Assembly (NCBI GenBank): GCA_016463765.1 | Contig: JAEMQS010000022.1 | Span: 1-59,762 of the forward strand | Source of the DNA: Solirubrobacteraceae bacterium | GTDB taxonomy: Bacteria > Actinomycetota > Thermoleophilia > Solirubrobacterales > Solirubrobacteraceae | Direction: 5' to 3' | Length of the DNA: 59,762 nt | In this document: piece by piece, positions 8,101-15,391 of the stretch | How the letters are laid out: each line of letters starts with the position of its first letter | Position numbering within the stretch: position 1 is the stretch's first letter | Made by a program: the position numbers and the translations under genes | The notes under the pieces: model-generated | Told to the model about the DNA's origin: nothing | The model's database searches: none | The model's input: the letters and a program-made list of their open reading frames with translations, nothing else

Positions 8101-11100
8101 CGCAGCACCTCGTCGAGCGCGTCGCCCGCCGCGAAGCGGATGACCAGGGAGAAGAACCCGCAGTACGCCGCGTGGGCGAGGTCGCCGACGGCGACGCCAT
8201 GCTCGAAGCCCGCGCGGATGAACGGCAGGCAGTCCGGATACGGGTCGGTCCAGACGCTGCCCAGTCCGACGTAGACCCCGGTCTGCGCAGCCAGGGCATC
8301 GATCCCGGCGGCCTCGGCCAGCGCGTGCGCGGCATGCCCGAGGCGCCGGCCCTCCTCGGGACGGCCGAAGCGTGCGGCGAGCACCGAGCCGAGCAGCGCG
8401 TGCAGCAGCGGGGACAGCGCGGCATTGCCGTGCTCCAGGCTCATGAGCGCGCTCTCGAGCATGAGCCGGATCCCGAGGTTCGTGGAGCCGCCCAGGAATG
8501 CGGCCGTCATCACCGGGGCCAGCAGCCCGGCGACCGCGTTGATGCGCGGGTCGTCCGTCACCGGGAGCTCGAGCAGGGACTCGATCGGGCGGCCGCCGAG
8601 CAGGTCCCACATGCGTGCGGCCACCGCGTCGATCTCCTCGTCGGAGAGATCCGGGTCCAGCCCGACGCCGAGCCGGGCGAGGGCGTCGATGCCGGCCTGC
8701 GCGGCCTCCGCCGGCTGGCTGCGCGCCAGCCGCGTCTCCACCCGCATCTGCGCGGCGGCCGCGATGTCGCCGGGCTCGCGGGCGTGCGCGAGCAGCAGGT
8801 CCACCAGCCGCTCGGTCTCCTCCAGATCGCCACCCGCGTGCTCGCACCGCGCGCACCCGAGGTGCAGATCGAGGCTCAGCCTGGGCGCGACCTCCCAGGC
8901 GTCCTCGGGCAGGAACTCGATGCCGGTGCGCAGGTACCGGGCGGCCGACCGCAGCGCCGTCGCCGCCATGGCGCGGTGGCCGGCCAGGAGGTTCAGCTCC
9001 GCGCACCGCAGCCGCTCGGCGGGGTCGTCGACGAGCCCGGCCCCGGCGTTCAGGTGACCGACGATCCCGAAGACCCGGGCCTCGAGCACCTCCGCGGGCG
9101 CGTCCGCGAGCAGCGCCCGGCCGATCGCGAGGTGGACCGCGGGCGCCTCGGACGGAGCGATGAGCGCGTACGCCGCCTGGCGCACCCGGTCGTGCGAGAA
9201 CCGGTAGCCGGGTTCGCGCGCGACGAGCAGCCGCTCGCGCAGCGCGTCCCACAGGTCCGATTCGACGTCGCGCTCGGGTCGCCGCGCCGCGACCGCGAGC
9301 GTCGCAAGATCGCAGCGGTCGCCCAGGCAGGCAGCGATGGTCAGGACCTCCTGCGTGGCGGGCGGGAGACGCCGGAGGCGCTCGGTCATGATGTCGACGA
9401 CGTTGTCCGTGACGTCCGCGCCGGCAATCTCGTCCCGGTCCCAGCGCCACCCCCCGCCGAGCGGGTCGAGCGAGATGAGCCCGCGCTGGTGCAGGGCGTG
9501 GAGGAACTGCAGCACGTAGTAGGGCGTGCCGCCGGTCTTGTCGCGCACGAGCGCCGCCAGCGCCGCGCAGGCCGCCGGCGGCGCGCGCAGGGTGTCGTCG
9601 AGCAGGCGCTGCAGGGCGGGCGCGTCGAGCGGACCCAGGGGGAGTTCCAGCACGCCGGCGGACCCGCGCAGCTCGTGCAGCGCGAGCGTCAGCGGATGGG
9701 TGGGCTCGAGCTCGTCGTCCCGGTACCCGCCGACCAGCAGGAGCCGCGTCGGGCGGTCGCGCCCCGCGAGGTCGACCAGGAGCTGCACCGTCGCGGGGTC
9801 GGCCCAGTGCAGGTCGTCGACGAACAGGACGACCGGGTGCTCGGTCGCGAAGACGTCGATGACGTCGCCGACGACACGGTGGACGCGCCGTTGCGCCTCG
9901 GCCAGCGGGAGGTCGCCGACCGGCGGGCACGGGCCCAGCAGCAGCTCGGCGCGTGGGACGAGGTCGCAGATGATGCGGCCGTTGGCGCCGACCGCGGCGC
10001 GCAGCTGCTCGGTCCGCGCCCGCAGGCGGGCGGGCGGCTCGGCGAGCGCCTGCTGCACGAGCTCCCCGAGGGCCTGCGCGAACGGCGCGTACGGCACGTC
10101 GCGCGCGACACCGTCGAGCTTGCCGGTCACGAACGTGCCGCGGGTCTGCCCGACGGACTCGCGCAGCGACTGGACGAGCGAGGACTTCCCGACGCCCGCC
10201 GGCCCGGAGACGAGGACCAGCTCACTGCGGCGCGTGGAGGTCACACGCGTGAACGCGCCGAGCAGCGCGTCGCTCTCGGTCGTGCGCCCGTACAGGCGCT
10301 GCGGCACGGCGAACACGTCGGAGACGTCCTGGGACCCGAGCGCGAACGGCCCGACCACGCCCGTGTCGCGCAGATCGGCGACACAGCGCCCGAGGTCCGC
10401 GACCACCCCCGCGGCGCTCTGGTAGCGGTCCTCGGGGCTCTTGGCCAGCAGCCGCATGACGATGCGGTCGACGACCTCGGGGATCGCTGGCGTGTGGGCC
10501 CGCAGTGACTCCGGGACCCGCGCGACGTGGGCGTGCACCCATTCCAGCGTGTCGTCGGCCTCCAGCGGCAGGCGTCCCGACAGCAGCTCGTACAGGACGA
10601 CGCCGAGGGAATAGAGGTCGGACCGGCGGTCCACGGGGCGGTTGACCCGGCCGGTCAGCTCCGGCGACAGGTACGGAAGCGCGCCCTCGAGCCCGGCCGT
10701 GACCTCGCGGGCGGGCAGCATTCCGGGGGCGAGCGGACGGGCAGACCAGAGGCCCGTCACGCGCACGTCGGCCTCGGCCTCCGGCAGCAGGAAGGAGCGG
10801 GCCTGCAGGTCGCGGTGCACGAGCCCGTGGCGGTGGACGGCCGCCAGCGCCCGAGCGGCGCCCAGGGCGAGGCCCAGCGCTTCGGCGAGGCCCAGCGACC
10901 CGGCGTGCAGATCGTCGAACGTCGCGGCGGTCTCGACGGTGGGTGCCGCCACGATCACGGACGTCGCCAGCAGCTGCCCCTCCGGGGCCCGGTGCCCGAA
11001 CAGCACCGCCCTGCCTGTGACCGGCTCACCGTTCCAGCGGACCGTCAGGGTCCCGTCCCACCGGCCCTCGCGCACGGCGCGCGGGATGATCTCGGCGGCC

Positions 11101-11363
11101 GCGCGCGGGCGCTCACCGGCATCGAACAGCTGGTCGACGGGATCCCCTGGCACCAGGCCGAGCGCCGCGCGAGCGCCACTGCCCGCCTCCACGACCTGCC
11201 CGTCGAGCCCGATGACGACCACCGCGTCGGCGCAGCGGTCGAACAGCTCCGCCAGCCGGTCGATGGCGTGCGCGGGTGCGTCCCGGCGCGCGTCAGAGCC
11301 CTGGCCGGTGAGACGGCGTACGGCCTGCGCGACGGGAGGAGCCGTCCGTGGATTCGTTGACAC
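5175..11363 (-). CDS. Giant PAS-pseudokinase-AAA ATPase-TPR-GAF-PAS-GGDEF-EAL protein (2062 residues)
   Basis: This is a probable cytoplasmic sensor and c-di-GMP enzyme; it starts with GTG. Domains by residue: PAS-like (about 33-140); C-lobe of a Ser/Thr kinase fold (about 155-330) with HRDL at 183-186 and SDLYSLGVVLYELLSG at 248-263; AAA/STAND ATPase with Walker A GPAGVGKS at 387-394 and Walker B VVLFVDDLHWAD near 511-522; a long helical TPR-like region (about 700-1340); GAF (about 1350-1520); PAS (about 1525-1645); GGDEF (about 1650-1805); EAL (about 1832-2058). The kinase part lacks the N-lobe and the DFG motif, so it is probably a pseudokinase. The cyclase site is GGDEY (1731-1735) with an RxxD inhibitory site five residues before it. 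The EAL domain has ELL (1859-1861) but keeps DDFG (from 1974) and KIDG. It lies between fliN and fliO, so a role in tuning motility is likely. Confidence 0.9.
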   Translation of the reverse strand: MSTNPRTAPPVAQAVRRLTGQGSDARRDAPAHAIDRLAELFDRCADAVVVIGLDGQVVEAGSGARAALGLVPGDPVDQLFDAGERPRAAAEIIPRAVREGRWDGTLTVRWNGEPVTGRAVLFGHRAPEGQLLATSVIVAAPTVETAATFDDLHAGSLGLAEALGLALGAARALAAVHRHGLVHRDLQARSFLLPEAEADVRVTGLWSARPLAPGMLPAREVTAGLEGALPYLSPELTGRVNRPVDRRSDLYSLGVVLYELLSGRLPLEADDTLEWVHAHVARVPESLRAHTPAIPEVVDRIVMRLLAKSPEDRYQSAAGVVADLGRCVADLRDTGVVGPFALGSQDVSDVFAVPQRLYGRTTESDALLGAFTRVTSTRRSELVLVSGPAGVGKSSLVQSLRESVGQTRGTFVTGKLDGVARDVPYAPFAQALGELVQQALAEPPARLRARTEQLRAAVGANGRIICDLVPRAELLLGPCPPVGDLPLAEAQRRVHRVVGDVIDVFATEHPVVLFVDDLHWADPATVQLLVDLAGRDRPTRLLLVGGYRDDELEPTHPLTLALHELRGSAGVLELPLGPLDAPALQRLLDDTLRAPPAACAALAALVRDKTGGTPYYVLQFLHALHQRGLISLDPLGGGWRWDRDEIAGADVTDNVVDIMTERLRRLPPATQEVLTIAACLGDRCDLATLAVAARRPERDVESDLWDALRERLLVAREPGYRFSHDRVRQAAYALIAPSEAPAVHLAIGRALLADAPAEVLEARVFGIVGHLNAGAGLVDDPAERLRCAELNLLAGHRAMAATALRSAARYLRTGIEFLPEDAWEVAPRLSLDLHLGCARCEHAGGDLEETERLVDLLLAHAREPGDIAAAAQMRVETRLARSQPAEAAQAGIDALARLGVGLDPDLSDEEIDAVAARMWDLLGGRPIESLLELPVTDDPRINAVAGLLAPVMTAAFLGGSTNLGIRLMLESALMSLEHGNAALSPLLHALLGSVLAARFGRPEEGRRLGHAAHALAEAAGIDALAAQTGVYVGLGSVWTDPYPDCLPFIRAGFEHGVAVGDLAHAAYCGFFSLVIRFAAGDALDEVLRDAEPRFAFAEQMKLPENQDALWIVERAARSLRGETSALGDYGGADFDDEAFADRLRTSRPPFYLAIDTLHRLGVLVIAHRVDDALAAAQQFDEVSWAVAYHPMLALQEPYGALARAAAWDAASPADRDEIRARLIAAVARLDAWAVHGPGNFLAPAQLVAAELARIEGRVEDAARAYEAAITAAAGSGLIHYEALARERAGRWYLGRDLASVGLACLRDARDRYARWGATAKVAQLEAEFAALAAVPAGMPAGAPALDALAVARSSQAISGELDLEQLPATLLRLAVAAAGAQAGRLLLVDDDGRIDVVAVAETAHDEVHVRRAAADDDDGVPHAVTDYVLRTRERVLLRDARADPTFGSDAVITARGIRSLLCQPVVRHSALVGLLLLEHRLVDDAFPEDRLAAVEILAAQAAISVETARLYQDVREENRIRRRTEGELRASEEQFRTLVESAPDAILITDERGRIVLVNSRVEQLFGYTRDALEGSPAEELVGEIDWTRVALSAEGTATLELERAGRRRDGASFPVEVTLSPLERPGATWTIGIVRDVTERKRLEHELEFAADHDALTGLLNRPRFERELASALERVGRNASAAVLLVLDLDHIRDINDSLGPQVGDELIRALAHALRERLRPTDILARLGGDEYAFILSRTDVPGAQVVGDELLELVRTHALVSDGARVRTTASIGIAPITVDAGNAQDLLAAADIALDQAKEAGRDRAVVYTPDDGRRAAARHTWSERIRHALEHEEFTLHEQPILDLRTNEVTHAELLIRLEDHGELIAPAEFLPTAERTGLITAIDRWVIREGARLAATSGGRLLELNLSAKSLADAELPAYIQQEVEAAGADPANLVFEITETAAIANLPSAAALAERLTALGCHFALDDFGVGFGSFYYLKRLPLHYIKIDGDFIQTLTRSPTDQHVTKAIVGVAQGLGLKTIAEFVEDAETLELLRTYGVDYAQGFHVGRPGPVD

Positions 11364-11444
11364 AGCGCCCGCTTCCTGAAGACGCCGCGACCCTACCAGC
11401 GAGGCCCCTGGAACACGGCCGCTCAGCGGCGGCGGCGCCAGGTG

Positions 11445-11864
11445 CTACGCGGCGGCAGCGGCAGCGGCGATGGCGGCGTCGATGGCCGCCTGATCGATCG
11501 GCGCGTCCTGCGCCGGCACCGCTTCGACCGGCGGAGCGGCCGCGACCGGCGGAGCCTCGGCGGTCTGCGCCTCGGCGCCGACGACCTCGGTGACCCGCAG
11601 GCCGTATTCGGAATCGATCACGACGACCTCGCCGCGCGCCACGAGCTTGCCGTTGACGAGCAGGTCCACGGGCTGGTCGGCCATGCGGTCCAGCGCGATG
11701 ACGGACCCGGGGCCGAGCGCCAGCGCCTCTCCGAGCGACATCGACGTGCGGCCGATCTCGACCGACAGCTCGACGCGCACCTGGGCCAGGCGGCGCAGGC
11801 CGTCACCGGTGTCGATCGGCGCCGCGTCGACGGCGGACGGGGTGAGCGAGGTGATGTCGGACAT
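11445..11864 (-). CDS. fliN: Flagellar motor switch protein FliN
   Basis: FliN forms part of the C ring below FliM. The 139-residue protein starts at the ATG at 11864, with a good ribosome-binding site (AGGAGC, 7 nt upstream). The SpoA (surface presentation of antigens) domain covers about residues 22-95, with the diagnostic LAQVRVELSVEIGRTSMSL, VIALDRMADQPVDLLVNGK and GLRVTEVV blocks. Unlike classical FliN, the SpoA domain is near the N-terminus and is followed by an Ala/Pro-rich tail (about 96-139) that ends in an alanine run. A second SpoA protein, FliY at 14558-15391, also exists, so this rotor has two FliN-type subunits. It is downstream of fliL in the motA-motB-fliL-fliN unit. Confidence 0.93.
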   Translation of the reverse strand: MSDITSLTPSAVDAAPIDTGDGLRRLAQVRVELSVEIGRTSMSLGEALALGPGSVIALDRMADQPVDLLVNGKLVARGEVVVIDSEYGLRVTEVVGAEAQTAEAPPVAAAPPVEAVPAQDAPIDQAAIDAAIAAAAAAA

Positions 11865-11875
11865 GGCGAAGGCTC

Positions 11876-12340
11876 CTACTGCACGGCGACGTCGGTGAAC
11901 AGGACGTGCTTGACCTTCACGTCCGTCTTCTTGTTGATCTGCTTCGCGATCGATTTCTTGAGCTTCTCGCGCGACGAGCTGCGCTGGAGCTGCTTCGCGG
12001 TGGAGTCGCTGAGCGCGTCCGTGACGATGTCCCGGACCACCGGCTCCTGCGGGAGGACACCGAAACCCTCGGGCGGCTTGGGCGCCTTCTTCTCGCCCGA
12101 GGCGGCGGCGGCCTCCTTCGCAGCCTTGGCGGACGAGTACTTCTTGCCGAGCTCCAGCGCGACGTTCAGGCGCGCGAACCGGCCGTCCGACAGGTTGACG
12201 AGGAACTCCTTGGGAATGATGTACACCTCGCCCGCCACCTTCGGCTTCGGCTCTTCCTTCGGCTTGGCGAGCACCATCTTGTAGCCCCCCAGGGCGCCCA
12301 CGATGGCGACAACGACGATGATGATGATCTTCTTGTTCAT
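11876..12340 (-). CDS. fliL: Flagellar basal body-associated protein FliL
   Basis: FliL is a single-pass inner-membrane protein that surrounds stator units and stabilises torque generation. The protein has 154 residues. A short Lys-rich N-terminus (MNKK) precedes one membrane helix (about 5-25), followed by a periplasmic domain with EVYIIPKEFLVNLSDGRFARLNVALEL, shown here as EVYIIPKEFLVNLSDG plus RFARLNVALEL, the usual FliL pattern. The C-terminus keeps the SREKLKKSIAKQINK and VKHVLFTDVAVQ blocks. A Lys/Ala/Pro-rich insertion (about 70-95) is unusual for the family. The gene lies 4 nt from motB and 11 nt from fliN. Confidence 0.94.
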   Translation of the reverse strand: MNKKIIIIVVVAIVGALGGYKMVLAKPKEEPKPKVAGEVYIIPKEFLVNLSDGRFARLNVALELGKKYSSAKAAKEAAAASGEKKAPKPPEGFGVLPQEPVVRDIVTDALSDSTAKQLQRSSSREKLKKSIAKQINKKTDVKVKHVLFTDVAVQ

Positions 12341-12344
12341 GGGG

Positions 12345-13148
12345 CTACTCGGAGGCGTCGGAGGATTCGGCGGTCGGGACCTTCTGGCGAGGGATGAGGA
12401 TCTCGACCCGTCGGTTCATTGATCGGCCACGGTCGGTGGAGTTGGAGGCCACGGGTGCGAGGTGCGCCTTCCCGCTCGCCTCCAGGCGGACGGGCGAGAC
12501 CTTGTTGCGCGTCATCGCACGCACGACGGCGCTGGCACGGGCCGTCGACAGCTCCCAGTTCGTCGGGTAGCGCCCGCTGACGGGCACCGAGTCCGTATGG
12601 CCGGAGACGCGGATGGTGTGGCTCTTCAGGCGCAGCAGCTGCGCCATGCGCCGGATGATGCGGTCCGAGCGCGACTTCAGCTCGGCGCTCCCCGAGTCGA
12701 ACAGCAGGTCGTCGGACTTGAGCCTGACGTTCAGTCCGTCCTTCGTGACCTCCGTCTCCACCTTGCTCGAGAGGCCGTCGTCGGCCGCAGCGCTGTCGAT
12801 CTGCGCCTTCAGCTGCTCGAGGTCGCTCGTCTCCTTCTCGACCTCCTCGGCGGTCGCCGGGGTCGAGACCAGCGCGGCCTGCAGGGACGGCGAGGGTGGC
12901 TGCTGCTTGAGCTCGCTCGAGTCGGCCTGGCCGCCGGTCTCCGCGATCGCGGTGCCGCCCCCGAAGATCTTCCCGCTGTTCTCACGCACGGACTGCGCGA
13001 AGGGCTCGGCCTTCTTGGGGTCCATGTCGCCCAGCGCGTAGAGGACGATGAACAGCGCGAGCAGGAGGACGAGCATGTCCGCGAAGGTGACGAGCCACCG
13101 TTCGTCGGGGTGCTCCTCGTGGTGTGGGGCCCGCTTCTTCCGAGCCAC
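12345..13148 (-). CDS. motB: Flagellar motor stator protein MotB
   Basis: MotB is the peptidoglycan-anchored stator subunit. It has 267 residues and starts at a GTG (13148), 3 nt after the motA stop. The N-terminus has the characteristic DERWLVTFADMLVLLLALF, with the proton-carrying aspartate at residue 24 at the start of the single membrane helix. A linker (about 50-140) follows, then an OmpA-like peptidoglycan-binding domain (about 145-255) with LLFDSGSAELKS, VSGHTDSVPVSG, NWELSTARA and MNRRVEILI. The aspartate within a TFAD context suggests proton rather than sodium coupling, which is an inference. It is coupled with motA. Confidence 0.97.
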   Translation of the reverse strand: MARKKRAPHHEEHPDERWLVTFADMLVLLLALFIVLYALGDMDPKKAEPFAQSVRENSGKIFGGGTAIAETGGQADSSELKQQPPSPSLQAALVSTPATAEEVEKETSDLEQLKAQIDSAAADDGLSSKVETEVTKDGLNVRLKSDDLLFDSGSAELKSRSDRIIRRMAQLLRLKSHTIRVSGHTDSVPVSGRYPTNWELSTARASAVVRAMTRNKVSPVRLEASGKAHLAPVASNSTDRGRSMNRRVEILIPRQKVPTAESSDASE

Positions 13149-13151
13149 GGG

Positions 13152-13982
13152 TCACGCCGCCTTGGCTTCAGCGCCGCCGTCGACCGCGGTGAGGTTGGGC
13201 CGGCCGCCCTCCATCTGCTCCTCGACGGACAGGCGCTGATCCGGCGGCACGAAGGCCATCAGCTTCTCGGCGACCATCCGGGGGTTGTCGCCGGCCTGCA
13301 CGGCCAGCAGGCCCTCGATGACCATCTGGCGGGACTTGACCTCGGCCGCGGTCTTCGCCTTCAGGCTCTCGCTGATGGGCATGAGCACGACGTTCGCGGC
13401 GCCGACGCCGTAGAGCGTGGCCATGAACGCGGCGGCGATCGCCGGGCCCAGCAGTTCAGGGGAGTCCAGCAGCTCCATCGCCTTGAGCAGGCCCATGCAG
13501 GCGCCGAGGACGCCGAGGGTCGGCGCGAAGCCGGCCGCGCCCTTGAACAGCTCGTGGCCGGTGCGGTGGCGGGACTCCATCGACTCGATCTCCAGCTCCA
13601 GCACCTCGGCGACGGTGTCCGGGTCGCTGCCGTCGACCACCAGCCCCAGGCCCTTCTTCACGAACGGGTCCTCGATCTGGTTGGCCTCCTCCTCGAGCGC
13701 CAGCAGGCCGTCGCGCCGCGCGCGGTCGGCGAAGTGATGCATGAGGACGACGTTCCCGCCGAGGTCCGGCGGCTCCGTGTTGAACGCGGTCTTGTAGTAG
13801 GTCGGCAGGCGCTTCATCGCGTCCATGCCGTACGCGGCGATACACACGCCGAGCAGGCCGCCGAAGACGATGAAGATGCCGGGCGGGTTGATCAGGGCGA
13901 CCGGATTGAGACCCTTGATCATGCCGCCGATCATGAGGCACAGCAGGGCCGCGCCGATGCCGATGGGAGTAGATGCCTTCAT
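13152..13982 (-). CDS. motA: Flagellar motor stator protein MotA
   Basis: MotA makes up most of the stator ion channel, five copies to two MotB, and its cytoplasmic loop pushes FliG. The protein has 276 residues and four membrane segments (about 7-25, 33-52, 150-170, 182-205). Conserved features are GGMIKGLNP, FIVFGGLLGVCIAAY, the charged cytoplasmic loop (about 70-145), and GVLGACMGLLKAMELLDSP followed by LGPAIAAAFMATLYGVGAAN. ATG at 13982 starts the gene. The sequence just upstream has no Shine-Dalgarno motif, and a candidate sigma-28-type element ends only about 15 nt before it, so the transcript leader may be very short. It heads the motA-motB-fliL-fliN unit. Confidence 0.97.
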   Translation of the reverse strand: MKASTPIGIGAALLCLMIGGMIKGLNPVALINPPGIFIVFGGLLGVCIAAYGMDAMKRLPTYYKTAFNTEPPDLGGNVVLMHHFADRARRDGLLALEEEANQIEDPFVKKGLGLVVDGSDPDTVAEVLELEIESMESRHRTGHELFKGAAGFAPTLGVLGACMGLLKAMELLDSPELLGPAIAAAFMATLYGVGAANVVLMPISESLKAKTAAEVKSRQMVIEGLLAVQAGDNPRMVAEKLMAFVPPDQRLSVEEQMEGGRPNLTAVDGGAEAKAA

Positions 13983-13997
13983 AGGGGATCGACCCCG

Positions 13998-14025
13998 TCA
14001 TCGGTCGCCTGGGAGACGTCCCTTA
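13998..14025 (-). promoter_or_regulatory. Weak candidate sigma-28-type promoter for motA
   Basis: On the minus strand, TAAG is followed by 16 nt and ACCGATGA. The spacer is 1 nt longer than in the other seven copies and the -35 is different, so support is weaker. An inverted repeat GTCCAC/GTGGAC with a 5-nt centre lies just upstream (about 14030-14046). Confidence 0.35.
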
Positions 14026-14140
14026 CGTTCGTCCACATACCGTGGACATACGGACCCCTGGCCAGAAGTTCGATGGGCGCGCGCAGGGGCAGGCCGACCC
14101 CGTGCGGGGTGGTCGCGCCGGAATCGTCGAGGTGCTGCGG

Positions 14141-14163
14141 GCGCCCGCCGCCGAGGCGGGCGC
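14141..14163 (-). terminator. GC-rich hairpin after cheY (end of the chemotaxis unit)
   Basis: This is a perfect 9-bp inverted repeat, GCGCCCGCC/GGCGGGCGC, with a 5-nt loop, starting 4 nt beyond the cheY stop. There is no T-run, as is usual for actinobacterial terminators. The remaining 13983-14140 holds the motA promoter region and no convincing gene. Confidence 0.55.
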
Positions 14164-14167
14164 GCAT

Positions 14168-14527
14168 CTAGCCGAGCGCCTTCTCGATCGCGCCGAGCAC
14201 GCGATCGGGCTGGAACGGCTTGACCACAAAATCCTTCGCGCCGATCTTGATCGACTCGAGGACCTTGCTCTCCTGGCCGAGCGCCGAGCACATGATGACC
14301 TTCGCGCTCGGGTCCATCGCGATGATCTCGCGCAGGGCCTGCAGGCCGTCCTTCTCGGGCATGGTGATGTCGAGCGTCATCACCTCGGGGCTGAGCTCCT
14401 GGAAGCGCTCGACGGCCTCCTGGCCGTTGGCGGCCTCGCCAACCACCTCGTGGCCGCCCTTCGCGAGGGCGTCGCCCACCATCTTCCGCATGAACGCGGC
14501 GTCGTCAACAATCAGCACTCGGGCCAT
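14168..14527 (-). CDS. cheY: Chemotaxis response regulator CheY
   Basis: CheY carries the phosphorylation signal from CheA to the motor switch. This is a single receiver domain of 119 residues. The acidic pair is Asp8-Asp9 (LIVDDAAFMRKM), the phosphorylation site is Asp53 (TLDITMPEKDG), the switch Ser is at 81 and the conserved lysine is Lys103 (VVKPF). A strong ribosome-binding site (GGAGGA) precedes the ATG at 14527. It lies 30 nt after fliY and ends the chemotaxis unit, followed by a terminator-like hairpin. The sequence resembles the Bacillus/Thermotoga type of CheY, which interacts with FliM and FliY. Confidence 0.95.
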   Translation of the reverse strand: MARVLIVDDAAFMRKMVGDALAKGGHEVVGEAANGQEAVERFQELSPEVMTLDITMPEKDGLQALREIIAMDPSAKVIMCSALGQESKVLESIKIGAKDFVVKPFQPDRVLGAIEKALG

Positions 14528-14557
14528 GGTCGTGTGTCCTCCGTGGGGATAGGGGTG

Positions 14558-15391
14558 TCAGGCCGCCGCGCGATCGAGCACGCGCTCGATCGTCACGTCG
14601 ACGTGGTCGTCGTTGGTCTCGAGACGGCCGGTGGCGAACCACATGCCGTCCACGTAGATGTCGATCGGGTCGTCGATCTCGTGATCGAGCGCGACGACCT
14701 CGCCGATGGGCATGCCCACCAGCCGGCCGATCGGCATGCGGGTGCGGCCGAGTTCGGCCCAGACCCGCACAGGGATGTCACCGAGAACCTCGACGAGGGG
14801 CTCGCCCTCGACCTCGGCGGAGGAGATGCTTTCCAGCGCGCGCGCCATGCGCAGCACGAACGCGGACGGCACGAGCTGCACGAGGCGGCACGCCGTTCCT
14901 GCGATCAGGACCTCGACGGTCGTCACGTGCTGCTCGCGGTGGAGCATGGCCGCGGCGTCGCGCGCGGAGTCCAGATGGCGGACGTCCGGCGGCGTGATGT
15001 CGATGTGCTGGTCCAGGTAGGTGCCCGTCGCCGCGGCGGCGCCGGCCATCATCTGGTTCATCGCCTCGCCGATGGCCGAGAGCTCCATCTCGTCCAGGGC
15101 GTTGGGATCCGCCCCGGGCTCGGCCTGCTCCATGCCCATCATCTTCGCGGCGAGGGTGCGCGCGGCGGTGATCGGCATGATCATGACGTTGCCGCCCGTC
15201 ACGCCGTCGGTGTAGGCCACCGACGCGCCCACCGACGGCAGGCCGATCCCGGCGAGCGGGTCGACGCCCTCGGGCGTGATCGCGATCTCGCCGGCCTCGG
15301 CGACGCCGGCGCCGCCGAGCATCTCCAGACGGGCCACGACCTCGGTCACGGTCTGGTACGTCAGCTCGTAGAGGGCTTCGTCCTGGCTCAT
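14558..15391 (-). CDS. fliY: Flagellar motor switch phosphatase FliY (CheC-like domain plus SpoA domain)
   Basis: FliY is a C-ring protein that also dephosphorylates CheY-P in species lacking CheZ. The 277-residue protein has a CheC/FliM-like domain (about 25-190) and a C-terminal SpoA domain (about 195-270, with VRVWAELGRTRMPIGRLVGM and VALDHEIDDPIDIYVDG). One phosphatase motif of the [D/S]x3Ex2Nx22P type is intact: SAIGEAMN with a proline 23 residues after the asparagine. The first of the two active sites found in Bacillus FliY is not obvious near the N-terminus, so this is probably a one-site enzyme. The start overlaps the fliM stop by 4 nt. Confidence 0.9.
   Translation of the reverse strand: MSQDEALYELTYQTVTEVVARLEMLGGAGVAEAGEIAITPEGVDPLAGIGLPSVGASVAYTDGVTGGNVMIMPITAARTLAAKMMGMEQAEPGADPNALDEMELSAIGEAMNQMMAGAAAATGTYLDQHIDITPPDVRHLDSARDAAAMLHREQHVTTVEVLIAGTACRLVQLVPSAFVLRMARALESISSAEVEGEPLVEVLGDIPVRVWAELGRTRMPIGRLVGMPIGEVVALDHEIDDPIDIYVDGMWFATGRLETNDDHVDVTIERVLDRAAA

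Noticed and set aside
5202..10508. 1768-codon open frame on the plus strand
   Set aside because: It is antisense to the multidomain c-di-GMP gene; long antisense frames are expected at this G+C, and its product is Arg/Glu/Val repeats without domains.
13979..14167. 62-codon frame between cheY and motA
   Set aside because: The stretch contains a strong hairpin after cheY and a promoter-like element before motA, with no ribosome-binding site for this frame.
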